Source: Elusimicrobiota bacterium (lineage in GTDB: Bacteria > Elusimicrobiota > Elusimicrobia > UBA1565 > UBA9628). From it: DNA of 32,793 nt. The DNA lies in the NCBI GenBank assembly GCA_026388095.1, contig JAPLKL010000034.1:1-32793 (forward strand), given 5' to 3'. The notes under the pieces are model-generated. The model saw only the letters and a list, made by a program, of their open reading frames with translations. It had not been told where the DNA came from and ran no database searches. Shown piece after piece: positions 1 through 7,099 of the stretch. The translations under genes and the position numbers were made by a program. The first letter of the stretch is position 1. Each line of letters opens with the position of its first letter.

Positions 1-41
1 AGGTAGACGTGCAGGCCCGAGCGGCCCTATGCTAGACTGAC

Positions 42-58
42 GCGACGCCCAGCGTCGC
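42..58. repeat. short 7-3-7 hairpin
   Basis: A perfect inverted repeat, GCGACGC and GCGTCGC, is separated by three bases. It lies just upstream of the secretin-like fragment. No run of T follows, so it is not a convincing terminator. It shares the three-base-loop design of other hairpins in this window. Confidence 0.4.
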
Positions 59-70
59 TACGCTCCGATA

Positions 71-508
71 GTGGACGGCATGGACCGGACGCGTGGTCGG
101 CATGAACCGAAACGCTGGTCGGCTTGCCCGGATTACGCATTCACGCTCAAGAACGGCCTGCGCGAAGCCTCAGGCCGCTTCCTGGTGGGGGACGGCAACC
201 AGTCCAACTACGTGGCCGGAGGCGAGGTCACCAAGACCATCAAGACCTCCCAGGGCAAGGGCGCGGAATACAAGAAGTACGGCGTCATCGTCAACTGCCT
301 GCCCACCCTCAACCCCGACGGGCAGCACGTGCGCGTGGAATGCCAGTTCGAGATCTCGGGCCCGGGACGGAAGAACCCGGACCTCGAGGCCTGGGACCTC
401 GACACCTTCCAATACCAGGCCGGCTTCGTGGCCGAGTTGGGCAAGCCCCTCGCCCTGGTCGACGAGACGGACCGCCGCGTCCAGGTCACGGTCAGCCGGG
501 CGCCCTAG
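71..508 (+). pseudogene. secretin C-terminal domain fragment (probably 5'-truncated)
   Basis: The open frame encodes 145 residues from a GTG. From about residue 23 it resembles the C-terminal part of the type II/III secretin pore domain: a YVAGGEV segment (47-53), then a YKKYGV segment (67-72), then LNPDGQHVRVECQFEIS (80-96), as in the usual pattern of a GGE loop followed by 'yGv-l-v-p-v-dg-i-l-v'. A GKPLALVDE segment (124-132) sits where secretins close the barrel. Whole secretins are several hundred residues long and carry a signal peptide and N domains; neither is present. The first 20 residues look like arbitrary translation. It is therefore most likely a remnant, although an unusual short protein cannot be excluded. 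The stop codon lies inside the direct repeat that flanks the adjacent insertion element. Confidence 0.5.
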
Positions 509-560
509 CCCCAATGCCGGTCACTTAAGGTCCGCTTCCGTCGGCCGCTGCCGTTAAGAC

Positions 561-617
561 CCTCGGAACCCCGTAGGGGTTCCGAGGCCGGCGCGACGAT
601 ATTCCTCTGTCGCGCCG
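561..617. repeat. two adjacent hairpins inside the left insertion
   Basis: At 561-587 a perfect 12-bp stem (CCTCGGAACCCC and GGGGTTCCGAGG) closes a GTA loop. It is followed at 589-597/609-617 by a 9-bp stem CGGCGCGAC/GTCGCGCCG with an 11-base loop. The first has the same 12-3-12 geometry as the hairpin inside guaA at 4107-4133 but a different sequence. Confidence 0.6.
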
Positions 618-775
618 ACCCTATGAGGATTCTGAGTGCTGGGTCACTTCCGGCGCCAAGCGCCGAGAGGGCACGAAGAGAGAGTATTGGGCCGAAGTCT
701 CAGTGATCTGGATGGCGACCTGAAATGCTGATTCTATTTATGGAATAACGATAAATTTAGCAATACCTCCAGCGC

Positions 776-871
776 TGGCGGCATATGCACATTGCTCACC
801 CTCGGACGAGACTTCACTTCGCAGATTCTCGGATTGATTCGGATTGAGCGGCTCAAGCGCATATGCCGCCA
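776..871. repeat. 13-bp inverted repeat
   Basis: TGGCGGCATATGC at 776-788 is repeated in inverse orientation at 859-871, enclosing 70 bases. It lies inside the left insertion. No protein-coding explanation is visible; weak open frames cross it on both strands. Confidence 0.6.
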
Positions 872-1018
872 ATTTTAACTTCAATGGGATCCCTTTTGTG
901 TTTTTCCCGACGGTGAGCCGGTCTGGGCGGCCCTCCGTCATCTTCGCCGGCCTTCTGATTTCCTTGACGGCCTCCCGTTTCCCTCACATTTTCAAAAAAT
1001 TGTTCTTTATTTTGCAGC

Positions 1019-1050
1019 GCTATTCACATCGCGCGCGCGATGTGAATAGC
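1019..1050. repeat. 32-bp perfect palindrome without a loop
   Basis: The half-site GCTATTCACATCGCGC is followed directly by its exact reverse complement, centred between 1034 and 1035. The flanks are AT-rich. A loop-less palindrome of this size could be a binding or recombination site, or a cruciform-forming feature of the insertion element. Confidence 0.75.
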
Positions 1051-1152
1051 ACCGATATTTTCAGCGTTATTTTTCTAAAAACGTAGGACCATCTGCCCTC
1101 GCATGACGCTCGATTGCGCCTCATTCGTACTTGCATGAGAGGCCCTCATCCA

Positions 1153-1407
1153 TCAGACACAGGTCGGACACGACCGACGCGGCACATGCGCATCGATCAC
1201 CATCGGACCAGGCTTAGTCGTCGAGAATAGATGACGGGGACCGTGGTCCGCGCCCTCGGATCGACACCTCTGGCAACGGGCATCGTAAATCCCCGGATTG
1301 GGTGACTGATAATCATCTGCCAGCAGCGCTGGAGGTGGAGGGGCTAGAAGTGATGGGGGAATATGAAAAATTGGCACATCAAGTCGCCGTCTTTCGTCAT
1401 AGCACAA
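1153..1407 (-). CDS. doubtful 84-residue ORF inside the insertion
   Basis: The frame encodes a protein with two cysteine pairs (CQRC near residue 45 and CPTC near the C-terminus) and a proline run. This is a pattern sometimes seen in zinc ribbons of transposition-related proteins. No family is recognised, no strong ribosome-binding site is seen, and it lies within the non-autonomous insertion. It may be a remnant of the element's original gene or chance. Confidence 0.2.
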   Translation of the reverse strand: MCYDERRRLDVPIFHIPPSLLAPPPPALLADDYQSPNPGIYDARCQRCRSEGADHGPRHLFSTTKPGPMVIDAHVPRRSCPTCV

Positions 1408-1462
1408 AACTGCGTGCCGCTAAGTGACCGGCATTGCCCCTAGCCCCCGCCCGGACCGCAGC

Positions 1463-2734
1463 CTACGAGCCCTTCTCGTCTGACGCGTCCGCAGCCTCGG
1501 GCGGACTACGCTCTTCCTTGCGTCGATCGCCCGAGATCTCCACGGCGATCGCGGCGGCCTGCTCTGCGGGCACGCCCTCTGTCCGGCGCTCGTACTCATC
1601 CTCCGAGCGCTCGTCCCCGACGCGCTGCTCCACATCTGCGACCTGTTCCTGCTGACCCGGCAGCTCGACGCGAAGCTCCTCGATGAGCATCATGACCGTG
1701 GCTGCGACAGGCAGCGCGAGGAGCGCGCCGGGGATCCCCATCAACGTCCCCCCCGCCAGAAGCGCGAAGAGCACGACGGACGGCGGCAGGCGCAGCGCCC
1801 GTCCATAAATGCGGGGGACGAGCACGCGGCTCTCGAACTCCTCGTACGCGAGCATGATCGACAGGACGACGGCCACGACGACCGGGCCGCGAGCCAGCGC
1901 CGCAAGGGCCATCGGCCCTATCGAGAGCAGGGCGCCGATGTAGGGCAGGACATCGGCGACGCCGGCGAACACGGCCAGCGCCAAAGCGTGCGGCACGCCG
2001 CACGCCACCAGGAGGATGAACGAGAAGACCGCGATGAGCAGGCACGTGATCAATTGACCGCGGATGTAGGCGCCGACGATCGTCTCCAGATTCATCAGCA
2101 CGCGGGCGAGGCGTATATGGTGCGAGCGAGGGACGACCGCGAAAAGCCCGCCCCGCAGCCGGTCGCGATCGATCATGATGTAGAGCGCGAGGAAGATGGC
2201 GCTGGCCCCGTACGCGGCGATCTCGAAGATGCGCATCGAGAAGGCGAAGGCCCTTACGTTGAGCGTACTCGCGGGAGCGCCGTATTTGACGCTGCGCAGC
2301 CAGCCCGCCAGCGGCACGGTCAGGTTGGAGCGGTCGAGATGATCCGCCAGGCGCGCGCGAAACGCGGGCTCTTGCTCGACCAGCGCCGAGGCCTGCGCCA
2401 GCAAGGTCGGGAACGTCAGCGTCACGACGAGAGTCGCGGCCACGAAGAGGAGTATGAAGACGAGCGCGATCGCCAGGCCGCGCTTGACCCGCCGCGCCTC
2501 CAGCCAGCTGACGGCCGAACTCATCGTCCCGACGATGAGAAGAGCGACGACGAGCACCAGGAAGACCGGCCAAAGCTGGATCAGCAGCCACAGGCAGGCC
2601 AAAACGAGGATGAGCTGGATCATCGTCGCGGGAGACAACTCCAAGCGCACCACGCGCGTCTTCTTGTCAGCGGAGGGCCGGCTCCCGGGGAGCGGCGGAA
2701 CGCCGGCCGCATCGGACTGGGTCTCTCTATCCAT
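1463..2734 (-). CDS. AI-2E family (PerM/YdiK-type) membrane protein
   Basis: This 423-residue protein belongs to the AI-2E transporter/PerM family (PF01594), inner-membrane proteins variously linked to export of autoinducer-2 or other small solutes; the substrate here is unknown. Two hydrophobic segments lie at about 38-75 and one at 85-110, followed by a soluble stretch. A segment at about 170-190 precedes IMIDRDRL, and a hydrophobic C-terminal block (225-355) contains the family-typical VADVLPYIGALLSIGP region (259-274). The N-terminal 25 residues and the last 65 (highly charged, Glu/Arg-rich) are cytoplasmic-looking extensions. A GAGG lies a few bases before the ATG. The gene stands alone and is divergent from the purine operon. 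Confidence 0.88.
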   Translation of the reverse strand: MDRETQSDAAGVPPLPGSRPSADKKTRVVRLELSPATMIQLILVLACLWLLIQLWPVFLVLVVALLIVGTMSSAVSWLEARRVKRGLAIALVFILLFVAATLVVTLTFPTLLAQASALVEQEPAFRARLADHLDRSNLTVPLAGWLRSVKYGAPASTLNVRAFAFSMRIFEIAAYGASAIFLALYIMIDRDRLRGGLFAVVPRSHHIRLARVLMNLETIVGAYIRGQLITCLLIAVFSFILLVACGVPHALALAVFAGVADVLPYIGALLSIGPMALAALARGPVVVAVVLSIMLAYEEFESRVLVPRIYGRALRLPPSVVLFALLAGGTLMGIPGALLALPVAATVMMLIEELRVELPGQQEQVADVEQRVGDERSEDEYERRTEGVPAEQAAAIAVEISGDRRKEERSPPEAADASDEKGS

Positions 2735-2840
2735 GTTCTATCCCTCGGGCATCCCACGATCGTCGCCGCCGGATGACACGCGACTCTAACAGATTGCCCG
2801 GCGGCTGTCAACGCGGCGTCCGACGACGATTTCTGGATGC

Positions 2841-2869
2841 TTGCGTGACCTTTCCAAAATTGATAAATT
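2841..2869 (+). promoter_or_regulatory. sigma-70-like promoter of the purine operon
   Basis: TTGCGT (2841-2846) and TAAATT (2864-2869) are separated by 17 bases in an AT-rich patch of the 177-bp divergent intergenic region. A GGAGGT ribosome-binding site lies at about 2900, ahead of the ATG at 2912. No purine riboswitch fold or clear operator was recognised. Confidence 0.55.
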
Positions 2870-2911
2870 TTATCGCCAGCAATCGCCGAGCCTGACCACG
2901 GAGGTGCCGAG

Positions 2912-4075
2912 ATGGCGTTCTTCATAGGCCGTGACCGGGAAGCCCGCAGAGCCTACGGATTCGACGAGATCGCGCTGGTCCCGGGCGACGTGACCGTCAA
3001 CCCCGACGAAGTCGACATCAGCCTCGCCATCGGGGACGTCAAGCTCGCCATCCCCTTCCTCGCCTCGGCCATGGACGGCGTCGTGGACGTCCCCTTCGCC
3101 ATCGCCATGGGCAAGGCCGGCGGCCTCGGGGTCCTGAACCTCGACGGCATCAACTCCCGCTACGAGAAGCCCCGCGAGGTGCTCACCACCATCGCGGCCG
3201 CCAACCCCGAGGAGGCCACCAAGCTCCTCCAGGAGGTCTACCGCAAGCCGGTCCAGGAAGACCTCATCGCCGAGCGCGTCAAGGAGATCAAGCGCGCCAA
3301 GGTCCCCTGCGCGGTCTCCTGCATCCCGCAGAACGCGGAGCGCTTCGGCGCCATCGCGGAGAAGGCGGGCTGCGACCTCTTCGTGGTCCAGTCCACCGTG
3401 GCCACGGTCCGGCACAAGGCCTCCCGCTACAAGCCTTTCGAAATCGCCCGCTTCATTAAGGAGAGGGACATCCCGGTCGTGGTCGGCAACGTGGTCACCT
3501 ACTCCGTGGCCGTGGAGCTCATGGAGGCCGGCGCCGCCGGCCTGCTCGTGGGCGTGGGCCCGGGAGCGGCCTGCACCACCCGCGGGGTGCTCGGCCTGGG
3601 CGTGCCCCAGGTCACCGCCACCGTGGACTGCGCCGCGGAGCGCGACTACCATTACAAGCGCTGCGGCCGCTACGTCCCCATGATCACGGACGGCGGCATG
3701 TCCACGGGCGGCGACATCTGCAAGGCGGTCGCCTGCGGCTCGGACGGCGTCATGGTCGGCTCGGCCTTCGCGCGCACCAAGGAAGCCCCCGGACAGGGCT
3801 ACCACTGGGGCATGGCCACCCCGCACGCCAACCTGCCGCGCGGCACCCGCATCCAAGTCGGCATCACGGGCACTTTGGAGGAGATCCTCTTCGGCCCCTC
3901 CCGGCTCGACGACGGCTCCCAGAACCTGGTCGGAGCCCTGCGCACCTGCATGGGCTCCGTCGGGGCCACCACCATCCGCGAGATGCAGACCACGGAGATC
4001 GTCATCGCGCCCTCCATCAAGACCGAAGGCAAGCTCTTCCAGAAGGCCCAGCGCATCGGGATGGGCAAGGGATGA
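2912..4075 (+). CDS. guaB3: GuaB3-type IMP dehydrogenase family protein
   Basis: This 387-residue TIM-barrel protein belongs to the IMP dehydrogenase/GMP reductase family and probably oxidises IMP to XMP with NAD. The catalytic loop GPGAACTTR (216-224) supplies Cys221, and the phosphate-binding DGGM segment is at 260-263. There is no CBS pair, which in ordinary GuaB sits near residues 90-200. The overall length and a [14 protein letters not shown] segment (298-311) match the GuaB3 subgroup known from actinobacteria and cyanobacteria. The start follows a good GGAGGT. It overlaps guaA by four bases (ATGA), so XMP formation and amination are co-translated. Activity on IMP is inferred from the conserved Cys and the context. 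Confidence 0.88.
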   Translation: MAFFIGRDREARRAYGFDEIALVPGDVTVNPDEVDISLAIGDVKLAIPFLASAMDGVVDVPFAIAMGKAGGLGVLNLDGINSRYEKPREVLTTIAAANPEEATKLLQEVYRKPVQEDLIAERVKEIKRAKVPCAVSCIPQNAERFGAIAEKAGCDLFVVQSTVATVRHKASRYKPFEIARFIKERDIPVVVGNVVTYSVAVELMEAGAAGLLVGVGPGAACTTRGVLGLGVPQVTATVDCAAERDYHYKRCGRYVPMITDGGMSTGGDICKAVACGSDGVMVGSAFARTKEAPGQGYHWGMATPHANLPRGTRIQVGITGTLEEILFGPSRLDDGSQNLVGALRTCMGSVGATTIREMQTTEIVIAPSIKTEGKLFQKAQRIGMGKG

Positions 4076-5682
4076 GAATGCCTTCAGCGCCGAAGGCGCT
4101 GAAGCCGACCGTCCCCCTAGGAGGGGGACGGTCGTTCCGTCAGGGTGGCCATGCGGACATCCTGATCCTGGACTTCGGGAGCCAGTACACCCAGCTCATC
4201 GCCCGCCGCCTGCGCGAGCTCGAGGTCTACGCCGAGATCCTGCCCTACTCCGCGACTCCGGAGCAGATCCGCGGCCGCAACCCGGCCGGCATCATCCTCT
4301 CCGGCGGCCCGGATTCCGTGCACCGCAGCGGCTCCCCCCGGCCCGACCCGGAGGTGTTCCGGATGGGCCTGCCCATCCTGGGCATCTGCTACGGCATGCA
4401 GCTGCTGGTCTCTTTGCACGGCGGCCGCGTCGCGCCGACCCGCCGCCGCGAATACGGCCACGCCGACGTGACGCTCACGGGCGCCACGCCGCTCTTCACC
4501 GGAGTGCCCAAGCGCCTGCAGGTCTGGATGAGCCACGGCGACGGCGCCCAGAACCTGCGCAACGGCTTCAAGGTCCTCGCCCGCACCGGAACCGCGCCTT
4601 ACGCGGCCATCGGCGACGAAAGCCGCCGCTGGTACGGGGTCCAGTTCCACCCCGAGGTCGCGCACACCCCCCAGGGGGGCCGCATCCTGGAGAATTTCGC
4701 GCGCCGCATCTGCGGTCTCTCCCGAAGATGGACCATGGCTTCCTTGCTCAAGAGCCAGGTCGCGGAGATCCGCGCCCAGGTCGGCGACGACCAGGTCGTC
4801 TGCGGCCTCTCCGGCGGGGTGGACAGCTCCGTGGCCGCCGCCCTCATCGCCCTTGCCATCGGCAAGCGCCTGCACTGCATCTTCGTGGACACCGGGCTCC
4901 TGCGCCTGGATGACCGGCAGCGCGTGGAGAAGTATCTCGGCGGAGCCCTGGGCCTCGACATCAAGACCGTGGATGCCTCGGCCCTCTTCCTCAAGCGCCT
5001 GGCCGGCGTCAGCGACCCGGAGCGCAAGCGCAAGATCATCGGCAAGACCTTCATCGAAGTCTTCGAGCGCGAGGCCAAGCGCCTGCGCGACGTCTCGTTT
5101 TTGGCCCAGGGCACCCTCTATCCCGACGTGATCGAGTCCGTCTCCGTGCACGGCCCGTCGGCGGTCATCAAGAGCCACCACAACGTGGGAGGGCTGCCCA
5201 AACACATGAGGCTCAAGCTGGTGGAGCCCCTGCGCTTCCTGTTCAAGGACGAGGTCCGGCGCCTGGGCCGGGAGATGAGGCTGCCCGCGGACATCCTGGG
5301 CTGCCACCCCTTCCCCGGCCCCGGCTTGGCCATCCGCGTCCTGGGCGCCGTCGACAGGACCCGGCTCAAGGTCCTGGCCGAGGCCGACGCCATCCTGCGC
5401 GAGGAGTTGCACGCCTCGGGCTGGTACGACAAGGTCTGGCAGGCCTTCACCGTGCTCCTGCCCGTCTGCTCCGTGGGGGTCATGGGCGACTCCCGGACCT
5501 ACGAGGACACCGTGGTCCTGCGCAGCGTGGACAGCCGGGACGGCATGACCGCGGACTGGTCGCGCCTGCCCGCCGAGCTCATCGCCAAGATCTCCAGCCG
5601 CATCGTCAGCGAAGTCAAGGGCGTCAACCGGGTGGTCTACGACGTCACCTCCAAGCCCCCGGCGACCATCGAATGGGAATGA
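4072..5682 (+). CDS. guaA: GMP synthase (glutamine-hydrolysing)
   Basis: GuaA amidates XMP to GMP, using ATP and ammonia from glutamine. The N-terminal class I amidotransferase has Cys105 (GICYGMQ) with His193 and Glu195 (FHPE). The ATP pyrophosphatase domain carries the SGGVDSS P-loop (247-253), and the C-terminal dimerisation domain ends normally. The length of 536 is slightly above the usual 510-525 because of an N-terminal extension of about 27 residues before DILILDFGSQYTQ. No in-frame ATG or GTG lies between the overlapping ATG (4072, or 4078) and the conserved domain, so the extension must be translated. Its codons coincide with two perfect DNA hairpins (4082-4133). It overlaps purC by four bases. 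Confidence 0.95.
   Translation: MRMPSAPKALKPTVPLGGGRSFRQGGHADILILDFGSQYTQLIARRLRELEVYAEILPYSATPEQIRGRNPAGIILSGGPDSVHRSGSPRPDPEVFRMGLPILGICYGMQLLVSLHGGRVAPTRRREYGHADVTLTGATPLFTGVPKRLQVWMSHGDGAQNLRNGFKVLARTGTAPYAAIGDESRRWYGVQFHPEVAHTPQGGRILENFARRICGLSRRWTMASLLKSQVAEIRAQVGDDQVVCGLSGGVDSSVAAALIALAIGKRLHCIFVDTGLLRLDDRQRVEKYLGGALGLDIKTVDASALFLKRLAGVSDPERKRKIIGKTFIEVFEREAKRLRDVSFLAQGTLYPDVIESVSVHGPSAVIKSHHNVGGLPKHMRLKLVEPLRFLFKDEVRRLGREMRLPADILGCHPFPGPGLAIRVLGAVDRTRLKVLAEADAILREELHASGWYDKVWQAFTVLLPVCSVGVMGDSRTYEDTVVLRSVDSRDGMTADWSRLPAELIAKISSRIVSEVKGVNRVVYDVTSKPPATIEWE
4082..4133. repeat. tandem perfect hairpins within the 5' coding end of guaA
   Basis: CTTCAGCGCC-GAA-GGCGCTGAAG (4082-4104) is a 10-bp stem with a 3-base loop. 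A 12-bp stem, GACCGTCCCCCT paired with AGGGGGACGGTC around AGG, follows at 4107-4133. Both lie in frame and encode most of the non-conserved N-terminal extension of GuaA. They look like small palindromic insertions, or an mRNA structure near the guaB3/guaA junction. Confidence 0.8.
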
Positions 5683-6566
5683 AGACGCCTACGCTGGAAG
5701 ACGGCATCAAAGGTCTCACGCTGCTGCGCCGCGGCAAGGTCCGCGACGTCTACGACCTGGGAGAGCGCCTGCTCATCGTGGCCACGGACCGCATCTCGGC
5801 CTTCGACCATATCCTGCCCACGGCCGTGCCGGGCAAGGGCCAGGTGCTGACGCAGGTCAGCGCCTTCTGGTTCCGCAAGACGGCGCCGCTGCTGCCCAAC
5901 CATCTCATATCCGCGGACCTCGCCGAGATCCGCCGCGAGCTGCCCGCGCAGGTGCGCCTGGGCGACGAGTTCGCGGGCCGCGTCACGCTGGCGCGCAAGG
6001 CCCGCCGGGTGGACGCCGAATGCGTGGTGCGCGGCTACCTGGCCGGCTCCGGCTGGAAGGAGTATCTCAAGACCGGCGCGGTCTGCGGGCACCGGCTGCC
6101 CGCGGGCCTGCGGGAGGCGGAGCGCCTGCCCGAGCCCATCTTCACGCCCTCCACCAAGGCCGAAGAGGGCCACGATGAGAACATCACCCGCGGGCGGCTC
6201 GCCGACCTCGTGGGCGCGGACACCGCCCGGCAGCTCGAAGCGGCCGCCCTCAAGCTCTACGGCTTCGGCGCCGATTTCCTGGCCCCGCGCGGCGTGATCC
6301 TGGCCGACACCAAGTTCGAGTTCGGCTTCCTGGGAGGCACGCTCATCGTCATCGACGAGATGCTGACCCCGGACTCTTCCCGCCTCTGGCCCGCCGCGAG
6401 CTACCGGCCCGGGAGCTCCCCCGAGAGTTTCGACAAGCAGTTCGTGCGCGACCATCTGGAACGCGTCCGTTGGGACAAGGCCTCGCCCGCGCCCGCCCTG
6501 CCCGCCGAAGTCGTGGCCGGCACGGCGCAGCGCTACGAGGAATTCCTCAGGATCGTCACAGGATGA
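5679..6566 (+). CDS. purC: phosphoribosylaminoimidazole-succinocarboxamide synthase
   Basis: PurC (SAICAR synthetase) condenses CAIR with aspartate using ATP. The N-terminal LLRRGKVRDVYDL and ATDRISAFDHILP motifs, the central VECVVRGYLAGSGWKEY-type segment and ADTKFEFG are all present. At 295 residues it is the longer PurC type, seen in many bacteria and in eukaryotes, rather than the short form of about 240. The ATG at 5679 is preferred because it gives the four-base ATGA overlap with guaA that recurs through the operon; an in-frame ATG at 5673 is possible. It overlaps purS by four bases. Confidence 0.95.
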   Translation: MKTPTLEDGIKGLTLLRRGKVRDVYDLGERLLIVATDRISAFDHILPTAVPGKGQVLTQVSAFWFRKTAPLLPNHLISADLAEIRRELPAQVRLGDEFAGRVTLARKARRVDAECVVRGYLAGSGWKEYLKTGAVCGHRLPAGLREAERLPEPIFTPSTKAEEGHDENITRGRLADLVGADTARQLEAAALKLYGFGADFLAPRGVILADTKFEFGFLGGTLIVIDEMLTPDSSRLWPAASYRPGSSPESFDKQFVRDHLERVRWDKASPAPALPAEVVAGTAQRYEEFLRIVTG

Positions 6567-7099
6567 AGCCCATGAGCGACAAGACAGACGTCTTGACCAA
6601 AGAGGCGCCGCAGGCCGCCGGCGCCGGCCCCGGCAATTACCTGGTGGAGGTCAGCCTCAAGCCCGACTTCACCGACTCCGAGGGACTCTCCGCCCAGTGG
6701 CTGCTCCACTGCGCCGGGCTGCCGGCGCGCGCGGTGCGCGTGGGACGGCTCTACGACCTGCGCGGGCCGCTCAACCTCGGCCATGTCCACGTGGCCGCGC
6801 GCGAACTGCTCTGCGACTGCGTGACCCAGGAGTTCCGCATCTGCCACAGCGCCTGCGCCGCGCCCCACAACGGCTGCCTCTGGCGCGTGGAGGTCTGGCT
6901 CAAGCCCACGGTCACGGACACGGTCGCAGAGACCGTGCGCGCGGCGCTGCGCGACCTGGGCATGCCCGACGTGTCCGTGCGCTGCGGGATGTCCTACCAC
7001 ATCGCGGGTAATTGCGGCCGCCACCAGCTCGACAAGGCGGTGGGCCGGTCGCTCGCCAATCCCATCGTCCACCGCTTCAGCCTGCACGAGGCTCATTGA
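6563..7099 (+). CDS. purS: tandem-duplicated PurS subunit of FGAM synthase
   Basis: PurS is the small subunit that bridges PurL and PurQ in formylglycinamidine ribonucleotide synthase. PurS is normally about 80-90 residues and works as a dimer. This protein has 178 residues containing two PurS-like modules: residues 25-92 begin NYLVEVSLKPDFTDSEG, and residues 106-174 begin LWRVEVWLKPTVTDTVAET. They are joined by a short Cys/His-rich linker (HSACAAPHNGC). The second copy keeps the SVRCGMSYHI-type strand, while the first is more divergent. The ATG at 6563 overlaps the purC stop by four bases. The purL ATG shares one base with its stop. I infer a covalent PurS pseudodimer. Confidence 0.85.
   Translation: MKPMSDKTDVLTKEAPQAAGAGPGNYLVEVSLKPDFTDSEGLSAQWLLHCAGLPARAVRVGRLYDLRGPLNLGHVHVAARELLCDCVTQEFRICHSACAAPHNGCLWRVEVWLKPTVTDTVAETVRAALRDLGMPDVSVRCGMSYHIAGNCGRHQLDKAVGRSLANPIVHRFSLHEAH

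Larger units (their letters stand above)
512..1436. mobile_element. non-autonomous insertion (MITE-like) with 16-bp terminal inverted repeats
   Basis: CAATGCCGGTCACTTA at 512-527 recurs as its exact reverse complement at 1421-1436. A direct repeat CCCTAGCCCC flanks the element (503-512 on the left, 1438-1447 on the right, offset by one or two bases in a C run), as expected for a target-site duplication. The interior is visibly richer in A and T than the surrounding genes and contains several inverted repeats but no recognisable transposase. The 10-bp duplication and the terminus resemble IS4-group elements as I remember them; the family is not established. It sits between the ends of the convergent secretin fragment and the AI-2E gene. 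Confidence 0.65.

Noticed and set aside
844-1086. 80-residue plus-strand frame and 67-residue minus-strand frame (738-941) in the left insertion
   Set aside because: No conserved motif, no convincing ribosome-binding site, and they cross the inverted repeats of the element.
6470-6562. Upstream extension of purS
   Set aside because: It overlaps purC in another frame. The ATG at 6563 gives the four-base overlap typical of this operon.
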